DNA of 51,743 bases from a virus. The DNA lies in the IMG/VR virus record IMGVR_UViG_3300042523_000382, positions 1-51,743 of that record. The stretch is one strand, 5' to 3'. The translations under genes were made by a program, and so were the position numbers. The notes under the pieces were generated by a model. That model was given only the letters and a program-made list of their open reading frames with translations. It had not been told where the DNA came from and did no database searches. This document shows positions 7,279-14,132 of the stretch, one piece after another. How positions within the stretch are numbered: the first letter of the stretch is position 1; each line of letters begins with the position of its first letter.

Positions 7279-7524
7279 TTATTCCCCCGATAGTCGTTGT
7301 TGGTCATCCCATTGGTCACGAACAACGCGCTTGGCTGTAGGAGATGTAAACCAGTTCCATCCAAGGGTTTCGCGTATCCACTCGCCCTGTTCCTCACCAA
7401 CCGCTTCCACGATGGTAGGAGCGATATCGCTCCACCATAATTTGAATGCGCTCATGTGATCAAACTTTTCTTCAAACTCTTCAAACATCCCAGCGACCCT
7501 ATCAAGGTAGACGGTGTCTGTCAA
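7279..7524 (-). CDS. Small acidic tryptophan-rich protein
   Basis: 81 aa, unrecognised. It contains six tryptophans (FKLWWSDIAP, GEWIRETLGWNWF, DQWDD) and is mostly helical. Start overlaps the preceding stop as ATGA at 7521; its stop touches the GTG of the second WhiB gene. Position inside a WhiB operon suggests a partner or modulator, but that is inference. Confidence 0.55.
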   Translation of the reverse strand: MTDTVYLDRVAGMFEEFEEKFDHMSAFKLWWSDIAPTIVEAVGEEQGEWIRETLGWNWFTSPTAKRVVRDQWDDQQRLSGE

Positions 7525-8939
7525 TGATCTTCTACATTGATGATGTCCATTGCCATCTTGTCAAGGATGTCGTTGGGCACTGGGGCGGTCAATTCTCGGG
7601 ATACTTCTCCAGCCTTGGCTCCAAAGATTCGGGACAGAGCGCCCGCAGAACCGCGCGCTTCAACTTCCATACGGATTACATCACGGGTATCAGAGATATC
7701 TTTAAACTTATTTACAAGGTTAAACATGCGATCAATCTCGCTACTGAGACCCGTATCCAGACCCTGACCTTCCATCTCTTCAGCGAACCTAGCGAACATG
7801 ACGCGACTAACTTGCATCTCTAATAAGGCTCTAAGTGCTGATTGAAGTTGGTCTTTTGTGCGGATTTCAACGGGAAGTTTGAAGCCACATTCTGTGTGTT
7901 CTTTATATGCAGGACATTTTGAGGCCAAATAGCAATTATCACAACTTCGCAATAGGTGATTTGCGTACCTAATTACGGTCGTTTCCTCAGGGTCAATTTC
8001 GTATTGTTCTCCCTGCTCAGAACTGGTTTTGTTACCTAAGGAAGTAATCGTTTCTATGCCCATAACTGGTAGCAATACACGATCATTCTCGTGCCGCTTT
8101 TCAGGGGGGGTTATAGCAATACTTGTACCCCCAGGAACCCCAACTTCTCCACTTGATGTAGGGGGGGTTATAGCAATTATGTCACCGTTTTCATTGGTCA
8201 TGGGTGTTGCCTCCGAGGGTCGTTTTGGTAGGTCATAGACCTTAGATTCCCATGCCTGCCATGACCTGATGGCAAGCATTGCTACCTCAGTAGTATCGTC
8301 TGCAATTACGAGTTCAGGGTTCAATCCGAGGCGCGCAATATCGGCGCGATGCTTCTTGCGAGCGGAGTCTTTCTGCTGGGCTGGGTACCGCCGTAGACCA
8401 TGACCATCCCACACTTGGGTCTCGCCATAGCGCAGGACGCTAGTCCATGATCCAATGACCACGGTGTGCCAAGGGAGCGCCTCAATGGAGTCGGGCTTAC
8501 TGGTCAGACCGTAGAGGTGGGCACCCCAACGCTGGGACAGGGATCGGATTCGGGGTATGTTTTTACCATTAATCGCCTTGTCAGAAATAGCCACGCGACC
8601 ATAACGCTGACATAAGAATGCCAATCTTTCTAGGTCTTCGCCGTCAGACCACACTGGAATGTATTTATCCCCAAGCCATGTCCCGTCATAATCGGGGCGC
8701 CCGATAACGGTGGTGATGTTGTGTTCGTGTTGGCGTAGAAAGTCGTCAAAGCGGTTGATGTCTTCGTCGTTCTCTGAAGTGTAGATCAGGGTCTCACCCG
8801 TGAAGACCTCAGATAGGACTAACTCCTTAGTCTTAGGGATTGGAAAATGGGTTAGATTAACCCCAAACCGTATAACATCGGCTTTCTCAAGGATGCGACG
8901 GTGTGAGCCTTTCTCGGCTCCACCAAAGAATACCCTCAT
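7521..8939 (-). CDS. TGT-like barrel protein with Cys-rich C-terminal domain
   Basis: 472 aa, two parts. Residues 1 to about 225 start MRVFFGGAEKGSHRRIL and include WGAHLYGLTS and the stretch around IGSWTSVLRYGE. These recall phage queuine tRNA-ribosyltransferase-like (DpdA-type) barrels, but the catalytic Asp-Ser pair expected before the Trp is missing, so activity is doubtful. A disordered linker then carries two IAITPP repeats. The C-terminal part begins CDNCYLASKCPAYKEHTEC, a likely metal site, followed by about 120 helical residues. The linker codons contain two C7 runs. Resemblance to TGT is by eye and weak. Confidence 0.45.
   Translation of the reverse strand: MRVFFGGAEKGSHRRILEKADVIRFGVNLTHFPIPKTKELVLSEVFTGETLIYTSENDEDINRFDDFLRQHEHNITTVIGRPDYDGTWLGDKYIPVWSDGEDLERLAFLCQRYGRVAISDKAINGKNIPRIRSLSQRWGAHLYGLTSKPDSIEALPWHTVVIGSWTSVLRYGETQVWDGHGLRRYPAQQKDSARKKHRADIARLGLNPELVIADDTTEVAMLAIRSWQAWESKVYDLPKRPSEATPMTNENGDIIAITPPTSSGEVGVPGGTSIAITPPEKRHENDRVLLPVMGIETITSLGNKTSSEQGEQYEIDPEETTVIRYANHLLRSCDNCYLASKCPAYKEHTECGFKLPVEIRTKDQLQSALRALLEMQVSRVMFARFAEEMEGQGLDTGLSSEIDRMFNLVNKFKDISDTRDVIRMEVEARGSAGALSRIFGAKAGEVSRELTAPVPNDILDKMAMDIINVEDH
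8104..8177. repeat. 17-bp direct repeat with G7 runs inside a gene
   Basis: The 17-mer GGGGGGGTTATAGCAAT occurs at 8104-8120 and 8161-8177 within the 7521-8939 gene and encodes the repeated IAITPP motif. Homopolymer runs of seven are slippage-prone. Confidence 0.8.
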
Positions 8940-9418
8940 ATGTCACCCCATGTCCTTTCAGACTTTTTGAGCGCCTGAGCGTCAAGTTCATCTACCACAG
9001 TATCCCATGCTCGGATGCTGTTGGGGGTATGGAACTCGGGGCGCATGAATTGGGGGACAGCCATCAGGAGGGCTGTGATGCCCTGCTTAACGGCATAGGC
9101 ACAAGTCTCGGGGTCGGTATCTATATAGAAGTGTGGACGACCTAATGCTGAGGCAATCGTCCATACGGCTTCGGCTCTAGGTGTTGAACCATCGCGCACG
9201 AGATCGGTCGTTTGATAGATAGCAGAGACCTTATAACCCTCTCGCTTAAGCCATGTCTTAACCATCTCAATGTCGTCGTCTGCATCAGCAACAAGATAAA
9301 CACGACCCATGTACTTGTGGAAAAACGAGTCCCATAGGCGCCGACCTTCCATGCTCGGCTGACGCTGACCAAAGGTAGGTGCTTTGGTGGCTAACGCATC
9401 AAAGTGAAAGATGATCAC
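8936..9418 (-). CDS. HAD-like phosphatase-fold protein
   Basis: 160 aa, coupled to both neighbours by ATGA overlaps. The N-terminus has FHFDALATKAPTFG, then GRVYLVADADDDIEMVKTWL with a strand and loop in the position of HAD motif II, and later HFYIDTDPETCAYAVKQGI, resembling the acidic motif IV loop (DDxxxxxxxAxxxGI). Motif I is irregular, so catalytic activity is uncertain. This kind of protein recurs in actinophages as a nucleotide or polynucleotide phosphatase-like gene. Confidence 0.45.
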   Translation of the reverse strand: MIIFHFDALATKAPTFGQRQPSMEGRRLWDSFFHKYMGRVYLVADADDDIEMVKTWLKREGYKVSAIYQTTDLVRDGSTPRAEAVWTIASALGRPHFYIDTDPETCAYAVKQGITALLMAVPQFMRPEFHTPNSIRAWDTVVDELDAQALKKSERTWGDI

Positions 9419-9873
9419 GAATCATACATCCCTTTAGCGGTACGATTCTTGTGGGTCACAAACTCTTGCGCTGGGCAATAATGGCAGAGATATTGGCGTT
9501 GAGTCTTTGGGATACCGATCTTGCGACCAATGGTCTTGCTGTCGTCTTCATAGTCAATGCACATGCCTGCTGGGCGGTTGTGGCGACTGAAGCACTTGAG
9601 AGCCTCTACCTTGAGGTCGTCACGCACCTCGCGCACTTCAATTTCGTTCTTCATCAACTCTTTTTTGACTTGGGTCTCATCACCGAGTTTTTCCCATGTG
9701 GCTTGGTCACAACGGAGAATCATGGATTTATGAGCATCGGGGTCGGGGTTAGAAGCCTGACCTAAATGACGCTGACATAACTCAATGAGTTCCATGTCGT
9801 ACTCAGCAGGACCTTCATAGTCCTTCATTCGGTACATGGTTCCACAGGACTGGCATGTCAAAAGACGGGGCAT
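9415..9873 (-). CDS. Zinc-finger phage protein
   Basis: 152 aa. An N-terminal CQSCGTMY half-finger, a Cys/His pair (CQRHLG), a helical middle (QVKKELMKNEIEVREVRDDL), then CFSRHNRPAGMCIDYEDDSKTIG and a terminal CHYCP. The RPAGMC-IDYED-SKTIGR segment looks like a conserved module of actinophage proteins, but I cannot assign function. It probably binds one or two zinc ions. Ribosome site AAGGAGAA precedes the ATG. Confidence 0.6.
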   Translation of the reverse strand: MPRLLTCQSCGTMYRMKDYEGPAEYDMELIELCQRHLGQASNPDPDAHKSMILRCDQATWEKLGDETQVKKELMKNEIEVREVRDDLKVEALKCFSRHNRPAGMCIDYEDDSKTIGRKIGIPKTQRQYLCHYCPAQEFVTHKNRTAKGMYDS

Positions 9874-9905
9874 ATTGTTCTCCTTATTATTTACAGATAG
9901 TTAGA

Positions 9906-10103
9906 TCAGTTGTATTGCGCGGTTTGAACGACAGCCATTTTGATGTCGTTCATGTCGTACTGCGCCTGAAGCATCATGGCGCGTTCACGGACATCTTGCA
10001 TTTCAACCTCGCCACCGCGGTCGGGTGGAAGGCTTTTGAAGACGCCGTCATTGATGCCGTGTTGTAGGTCTTCGTTCATTGATCGTGAGGAGTTAACTGC
10101 CAT
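9906..10103 (-). CDS. Small hypothetical protein
   Basis: 65 aa from the ATG at 10103, which follows AAAGGAA; an upstream in-frame ATG at 10136 would sit inside the previous gene. Composition is polar and helical, rich in Met and Gln (EMQDVRERAMMLQAQYDMND). It is the last gene of the disordered-protein cluster. Function unknown. Confidence 0.55.
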   Translation of the reverse strand: MAVNSSRSMNEDLQHGINDGVFKSLPPDRGGEVEMQDVRERAMMLQAQYDMNDIKMAVVQTAQYN

Positions 10104-11268
10104 AGCGGTTCCTTTTCGTTGAAGGTTTACGACCACCCGCGGATGAGGATGGTGTTTGACGACGCTCAGAGGGAATCGTCTTGGTTAAAGGCTTAGTCAG
10201 AGGCTTAGTCAGAGGCTTAGTCATATCCCCTACATTACCCGATGATTGGTCTCCCGTGGTGTCCCCCTGGCCTAGCGAACGAGACATTGCCTCGGCAACG
10301 GCTGAGGCGACTGATTCACGGCTACGGCGAGCGGTCGTAGGACCGTCACCGCGACCTAAGGTGCGCGTTGTGGGGCGTGTTAATGGTTTAGTGAGTCTCC
10401 GACCAAGTTTGCTCTCAGCAGGCTGTTCTTGTGAGGTTCCACCTAATGGGCGCTTTACGGCTTGTCGTCGTGGTAGACCTGCTGGGGTGGGCGCCTCTGA
10501 ATCAAACTTAGGAAATGGTGGAATTGGAGAACCATCACGCCTAGTTCTTGGCGCAGGCGTTGGGGATGGCGCAGGCGCAGGCGCAGGCGTTGGGGATGGG
10601 GATGGGGGATTATCTATTTTGTCCCAATATTCATCCCAAGCAGAAGGGGCGCTTGGTGCAGGATTTGGTGATGGCTTTGGTGTTGGGGATGGCTTTGGTG
10701 TTGGCGTAGGCTTTGGTGATGGCTTTGGTGATGGCTTTGGTGCAGGCGCAGGCGTAGGCGTTGGGGATGGCTTTGGTTGGGGTTGGGGTTGGGGTTGGGG
10801 TTGTGGTTGGGGTTGGGGTTGTGGTTGGGGTTGGGGTTGGGGTTGTGGTTGGGGTTGTGGTTGGGGTTGTACTGGTGGGTTGGGATTAATTGGTTGATTT
10901 GGTTGTGGTGCTGGGTTATTAGGGAGACCAGCATTTGGGGATGATGCCGCAGTAGAACCATCGTCGTCATCGTCTTTTTGCGGTGAGAACAACCTAGCAT
11001 TTGCCCAGCGATTAAGACCTTTTCCTAATTGATTAAGTGCCTTAAACTCGGGCAAGTTCATCTTTGAGCCTGACCAGTCACGCGTTATTCCTGAGTTAAC
11101 TGGTGTGAATTGGCTGAAACCTGCGGATTTAGGAAATTCTATGTTTCTTTGCCTGTAGGTAGCAGGTAACAGATAGTTAGTAGTAGGCATTGAGCCTTGA
11201 AAGTTTTTACGCTGACTATTGTTATTAGTGGCAGTGTAGTTATTACTTTGGTTAAAGTAATCGCTCAT
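10093..11268 (-). CDS. Proline-rich disordered protein with (QP)n and TKPL repeats
   Basis: The start at 11268 overlaps the preceding stop (ATGA). The 391-aa protein is low-complexity for most of its length. It has an Asn-rich N-terminus, an acidic patch (DDDDDG), about 17 consecutive QP dipeptides, Pro alternating with Thr, Ala, Ser or Lys, then Arg-rich segments with LTKPLTRP and a terminal TKPLTKPLTK block. There is no globular domain. Alternating-proline regions form stiff extended rods; the basic C-terminus could bind nucleic acid. A virion-internal linker, fibre-like or decoration role is possible but unproven. The last 11 bases overlap the next gene. Confidence 0.65.
   Translation of the reverse strand: MSDYFNQSNNYTATNNNSQRKNFQGSMPTTNYLLPATYRQRNIEFPKSAGFSQFTPVNSGITRDWSGSKMNLPEFKALNQLGKGLNRWANARLFSPQKDDDDDGSTAASSPNAGLPNNPAPQPNQPINPNPPVQPQPQPQPQPQPQPQPQPQPQPQPQPQPQPQPKPSPTPTPAPAPKPSPKPSPKPTPTPKPSPTPKPSPNPAPSAPSAWDEYWDKIDNPPSPSPTPAPAPAPSPTPAPRTRRDGSPIPPFPKFDSEAPTPAGLPRRQAVKRPLGGTSQEQPAESKLGRRLTKPLTRPTTRTLGRGDGPTTARRSRESVASAVAEAMSRSLGQGDTTGDQSSGNVGDMTKPLTKPLTKPLTKTIPSERRQTPSSSAGGRKPSTKRNRYGS
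10191..10224. repeat. 12-bp tandem repeat
   Basis: Three units of GCTTAGTCAGAG start at 10191, 10203 and 10215, the last one diverging. They encode the TKPL repeats near the C-terminus of the proline-rich protein. Confidence 0.85.
10774..10871. repeat. GGTTGG/GGTTGT hexamer repeat, G-quadruplex-prone
   Basis: The region is a run of 6-bp units of the form TTGGGG or TTGTGG on the plus strand, encoding (QP)n on the minus strand. G4 tracts recur every six bases at 10779, 10785, 10791 and 10797, which satisfies the usual quadruplex pattern on the plus (template) strand. Confidence 0.85.
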
Positions 11269-11555
11269 CCTAATGACTCCATTGAATAGCGACCAGTACC
11301 TGTCCATTCGCCTGAGGCGAGTTCTGTGCGTCTTACGGGCATTCCTGAGAGCCATGAGCGGTTACTCGCGGCGTAACGGTTAATAGATAGGATGTCGTTG
11401 ATACCAGCGACCATCTTAATCATTCCTCGCGTCTCAGGAAACAGTACTTGTGGGTGTGCAGGGCGAATCTCACGAATAGTCTTAGGGTCGCTAATCGCGG
11501 CTTCTAGAGCCTGATCAACGAGAAACTCTTCGTGTGATTGCCAAGGTTTTCCCAT
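11265..11555 (-). CDS. Hypothetical protein of the small-protein cluster
   Basis: 96 aa, unrecognised. The N-terminal part (SHEEFLVDQALEAAISDPKTIREI) is helical; a middle segment (VLFPETRGMIKMVAGINDIL) looks globular; the tail is polar. The start overlaps the preceding stop as TAATG and the stop overlaps the next ATG. It looks more ordered than its neighbours. Confidence 0.55.
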   Translation of the reverse strand: MGKPWQSHEEFLVDQALEAAISDPKTIREIRPAHPQVLFPETRGMIKMVAGINDILSINRYAASNRSWLSGMPVRRTELASGEWTGTGRYSMESLG

Positions 11556-12235
11556 TATTCCTCTTCTAAGGGAGCACCAGGAAGATGACCATGTGCCCTG
11601 TGGTTATAGTTTTCAATTGTATGAAAACTACCATCTTTAGAAGGCATCATTACTACGCGCTTACCTGCTAAAGTGCGGGGGAGGTTTCTGTCGTGAGGGA
11701 AATCAAATGTGTGGGCATCGGTTCCACCACCACCAGTTGATTCTGCTGACATTGTAACTCTCCTACCTGTTTGCATTTCACCAGCGTCACTACCAAGAAC
11801 ATGCCCGACCATACCACCTGAAAAATCACTACCCCTGCGAACAGGTCCAGTCCTTGGGCGTTCTCCAGGAACTGGCATGTTTTTGTTCATCTCGGTAATA
11901 GGTGCACCAGGAAGGTCGTGGTGGTCATTATCACTGTACCGACGAGGGGGGGAACCATCATTATTAAAGGCATAACGCTCACCTTTTTCAAGATGAGAAA
12001 AATCTCCAGTAACAACATGACTATCGGTTTCACCACCACCAGTTGATTCTGCTGAAAAGTAGTGTGTCCCTGTTTCGGCGTCATGGCCTTTATAAATGCC
12101 TACGCGAGCACCACTTTGAGCAAGGGGTCCAGCGGTACGGCGAAACCCTTCAATAGGAGAACCAAATGAAGTTGCTCGTTGAGCATGTGATTCACGGTCA
12201 GTTTTTCGTGCTGGGTGTTGAGCCTGTGCGTCCAT
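11555..12235 (-). CDS. Internally duplicated protein with N-terminal RKTDR tag
   Basis: 226 aa. It opens MDAQAQHPARKTDRESHAQR, related to the starts of the genes at 12408-12587 and 12591-12770. It then carries two copies of a unit of about 70-110 residues: FSAESTGGGETDSH through HHDLPGAP, and MSAESTGGGGTDAH through HGHLPGAP. Each contains a small beta-rich segment with HT or HY pairs. This is a clear internal duplication. GGAGAAG precedes the ATG. Function unknown; a structural or decoration protein is possible. Confidence 0.6.
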   Translation of the reverse strand: MDAQAQHPARKTDRESHAQRATSFGSPIEGFRRTAGPLAQSGARVGIYKGHDAETGTHYFSAESTGGGETDSHVVTGDFSHLEKGERYAFNNDGSPPRRYSDNDHHDLPGAPITEMNKNMPVPGERPRTGPVRRGSDFSGGMVGHVLGSDAGEMQTGRRVTMSAESTGGGGTDAHTFDFPHDRNLPRTLAGKRVVMMPSKDGSFHTIENYNHRAHGHLPGAPLEEE

Positions 12236-12237
12236 GG

Positions 12238-12408
12238 CTACTTCTCCTTAGTTTTAAGTACAGGTCTTTGCTTAGGTTGATTATTAAACTTGTTATGTAC
12301 AACGCCTTTAATGGCTTCGCCTACCGCTTTAAAATCATCACTAATTTGATCAGCAGGTACTGACTTGAGCCGTGGTCGTTGAAATTGTGGTCCATTTAGT
12401 TGGGTCAT
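12238..12408 (-). CDS. 56-aa small basic protein
   Basis: Starts MTQLNGPQFQRPRLKS and ends RPVLKTKEK. A central helix (QISDDFKAVGEAIKGVVH) sits between basic tails. The ATG overlaps the preceding stop (TAATG at 12406-12410). The gene ends 2 bases before the ATG of the next gene, and its last codons supply that gene's ribosome site AAGGAGAAG. Codon use and packing match the neighbours, which supports a real gene. Confidence 0.6.
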   Translation of the reverse strand: MTQLNGPQFQRPRLKSVPADQISDDFKAVGEAIKGVVHNKFNNQPKQRPVLKTKEK

Positions 12409-12587
12409 TAATTAATGTAGTCCGTTGAAATATCATTTAGATATTTGCTGTAATTTTCCCATTGTTGTCTTTGCTCATCTGCGGTCGTCGGCGGTACAGT
12501 GTTGGATAATACTTTCAACCCATCTACCCGTAAGTTGTGGGCATAACGGTCAGTTTTCCGTCCGCGGTTATTAGCCTGTCGGTCCAT
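12408..12587 (-). CDS. 59-aa protein with RKTDRYxHN tag
   Basis: The first twenty residues, MDRQANNRGRKTDRYAHNLR, match those of the gene at 12591-12770 at most positions. The remainder (VDGLKVLSNTVPPTTADEQ, then QWENYSKYLNDIS) is different and helical at the end. The stop overlaps the next ATG as TAATG. The shared N-terminus supports coding. Confidence 0.65.
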   Translation of the reverse strand: MDRQANNRGRKTDRYAHNLRVDGLKVLSNTVPPTTADEQRQQWENYSKYLNDISTDYIN

Positions 12588-12590
12588 AAT

Positions 12591-12770
12591 TTAATAATCC
12601 TCTTCCAAATCTCGTCGGTTTGACATTCTGTTCATAATGCTACGGCGTGTGTCAGGGTCCATATCATCGTCCCAGTCACCAGTACCATAGTACTCATCTT
12701 GCTTACTGATACGCGTGTTATGTGTGTAACGGTCTGTCTTGCGGTTTGGGTTTAATGATTGTCCGTCCAT
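12591..12770 (-). CDS. 59-aa protein with RKTDRYxHN tag
   Basis: Start at 12770 overlaps the preceding stop (TAATG); a GTG two codons upstream is also in frame. The N-terminus MDGQSLNPNRKTDRYTHNTR shares the tag. The body is acidic then basic (YYGTGDWDDDMDPDTRRSI, MSNRRDLEEDY), with no obvious fold. A short protein with a conserved leader is consistent with a targeting or packaging signal, but this is inference. Confidence 0.65.
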   Translation of the reverse strand: MDGQSLNPNRKTDRYTHNTRISKQDEYYGTGDWDDDMDPDTRRSIMNRMSNRRDLEEDY

Positions 12771-13012
12771 TACCACATGCGTCCTTGTTCGTAATAGTTA
12801 CCTGCTGGTTTATTAGATTCGGCATGACCAGTGCGGAAATGAACTTGGCGTGGGTTTAAAGAACGCTCGTCCCACTGTCGTGGTTCACGCCAGTCACCAC
12901 TTGAGTTATCGCGGTCGTTGGGAGTGGTCGGTGGGTTTTTACGACCACCACCGCTACCCATACTTCCACCAGCAAGTGGCTGTAGTTCTGTGATGTCCTT
13001 AATGACCTGCAT
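12770..13012 (-). CDS. Disordered hypothetical protein
   Basis: 80 aa. A short hydrophobic N-terminus (MQVIKDITELQPLAGG) is followed by a Gly/Asn/Arg-rich disordered region with several Trp and His residues (SGDWREPRQWDERSLN, VHFRTGHAES). Overlaps the next ATG as TAATG. Unrecognised. Confidence 0.55.
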   Translation of the reverse strand: MQVIKDITELQPLAGGSMGSGGGRKNPPTTPNDRDNSSGDWREPRQWDERSLNPRQVHFRTGHAESNKPAGNYYEQGRMW

Positions 13013-13018
13013 GAGTTA

Positions 13019-13306
13019 TTACTTCTTACAATCGCAGTTGGGCGTACCGCATTCACAATCTTTTTTGCTGGTCATTGGGTATGACGGACCAGTGGGCGTT
13101 GGTGTGTCCATGTAGCCCTGCATTGCAATGGCTTCAGCCTGTGATTCAACGGGACCCCAAGCCTCATCGTACATACTGTCACCTTGTTCGTAGTCATCGC
13201 CAAAGTAGGCTTGACTGCCACCGTAGGCAGGTGCATTTACTGAGGTTCCCCATGCTTGCCCATGTTCACGGTTACGGCGATGGACGCCACGCATTACTTT
13301 TGCCAT
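13019..13306 (-). CDS. Small protein with C-terminal Cys cluster
   Basis: 95 aa: a basic N-terminus (MAKVMRGVHRRNREHG), a Tyr/Gly/Asp-rich middle and a terminal KKDCECGTPNCDCKK. The last fifteen residues hold four cysteines, as in small zinc-binding or metallothionein-like tails. GGAG precedes the ATG. Function unknown. Confidence 0.6.
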   Translation of the reverse strand: MAKVMRGVHRRNREHGQAWGTSVNAPAYGGSQAYFGDDYEQGDSMYDEAWGPVESQAEAIAMQGYMDTPTPTGPSYPMTSKKDCECGTPNCDCKK

Positions 13307-13329
13307 GATAATTACTCCTTAGTATGTGT

Positions 13330-13818
13330 TTACTTCCACATTGGTGCAAGTGATTTTAGCATGCTTCTTCGTTGCATATCTATAATTTGCTTGTCGGGTC
13401 GCTCTAAACCACGCGGAATACCGCGAGGTCCTGCCTTACCGTCATTGGTTAATCGGACTGGTTCTGCTCCTGGGGGTGCAAACTTCTTACCCTTAGATTC
13501 AAGCATGACCCCAGTTAAAAGATTAAATTCTTGAGGCCAAATATAATCCCCAGCATTAATCCGCTCTCCTTTATGAACTCCGCGGGAATATGCTCGCTGA
13601 TTGGCACGAACCGCGGCGTTAGTCAGTTTGTCCTGACGGCGGTTGCTGGACATGGTGCCAAGATACCCATCGGGGTATTGGGTGTCAGGACCAACTCCAA
13701 ATGCAGAGATGCGCTGATCTTTGGCGCTACGGAATACAGGCGTTGGACCCGTTCCCGAGACCATTCCTGATTCAGGGCTAGATGATGGGGATTGCCAGTT
13801 GGCAAATGAGGTAGCCAC
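13330..13818 (-). CDS. Hypothetical basic protein of the small-protein cluster
   Basis: 162 aa with a GTG start on a TAGTG overlap. The N-terminal 50 residues are Ser/Pro-rich and disordered. The middle is basic (MSSNRRQDKLTNAAVRANQR) and the C-terminal 70 residues (INAGDYIWPQEFNLLTGVML, then RGLERPDKQIIDMQRRSM) may fold. No match to a known family. Confidence 0.6.
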   Translation of the reverse strand: MATSFANWQSPSSSPESGMVSGTGPTPVFRSAKDQRISAFGVGPDTQYPDGYLGTMSSNRRQDKLTNAAVRANQRAYSRGVHKGERINAGDYIWPQEFNLLTGVMLESKGKKFAPPGAEPVRLTNDGKAGPRGIPRGLERPDKQIIDMQRRSMLKSLAPMWK

Positions 13819-13955
13819 TAGCCACCAAATCCTGGAGATGTACCAGTAAACATGCCACCCTGACCGCCACCAAAAGGTTCTACGGGGCGTGGCTTTTTAA
13901 TTCCTCGCTTGATGAACTCATTGCGAGGGTCGGGTCGGTATGTTTTCTTTGCCAT
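13818..13955 (-). CDS. 45-aa small basic protein
   Basis: Reads MAKKTYRPDPRNEFIKRG at the N-terminus and ends in a Gly-rich tail (FGGGQGGMFTGTSPGFGG). The ATG overlaps the preceding stop as TGATG and the stop overlaps the GTG of the next gene as TAGTG, so coupling on both sides supports coding despite its length. Confidence 0.6.
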   Translation of the reverse strand: MAKKTYRPDPRNEFIKRGIKKPRPVEPFGGGQGGMFTGTSPGFGG

Positions 13956-14116
13956 CAGTCGTAATCGTCCCATTCATAATCTTTAACTTTGGGTTTAACT
14001 TTGCTCTTATCTTTAGATGCTTTTCTTACATAGTAAAGATCGTCATCTTCATCATCAGTTGAGTATCCCAAATTGTCCAGCATGTCATCCCATGAGGGTG
14101 GGTCTAGCGGTGCCAT
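13955..14116 (-). CDS. 53-aa acidic-basic bipolar protein
   Basis: The N-terminal half is acidic (MAPLDPPSWDDMLDNLGYST, then DDEDDD); the second half is lysine-rich (KASKDKSKVKPKVKDYEWDD). Its stop overlaps the next start as TGATG. No known family; composition suggests an unstructured interaction peptide. Confidence 0.6.
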   Translation of the reverse strand: MAPLDPPSWDDMLDNLGYSTDDEDDDLYYVRKASKDKSKVKPKVKDYEWDDYD

Positions 14117-14132
14117 ATTGTTAGCCTTTTAT

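Noticed and set aside
10181-10897. 238-aa plus-strand ORF antisense to the proline-rich gene
   Set aside because: It is made of Gly-Trp/Val repeats produced by the hexamer repeat and lies opposite a well-placed, coupled gene.
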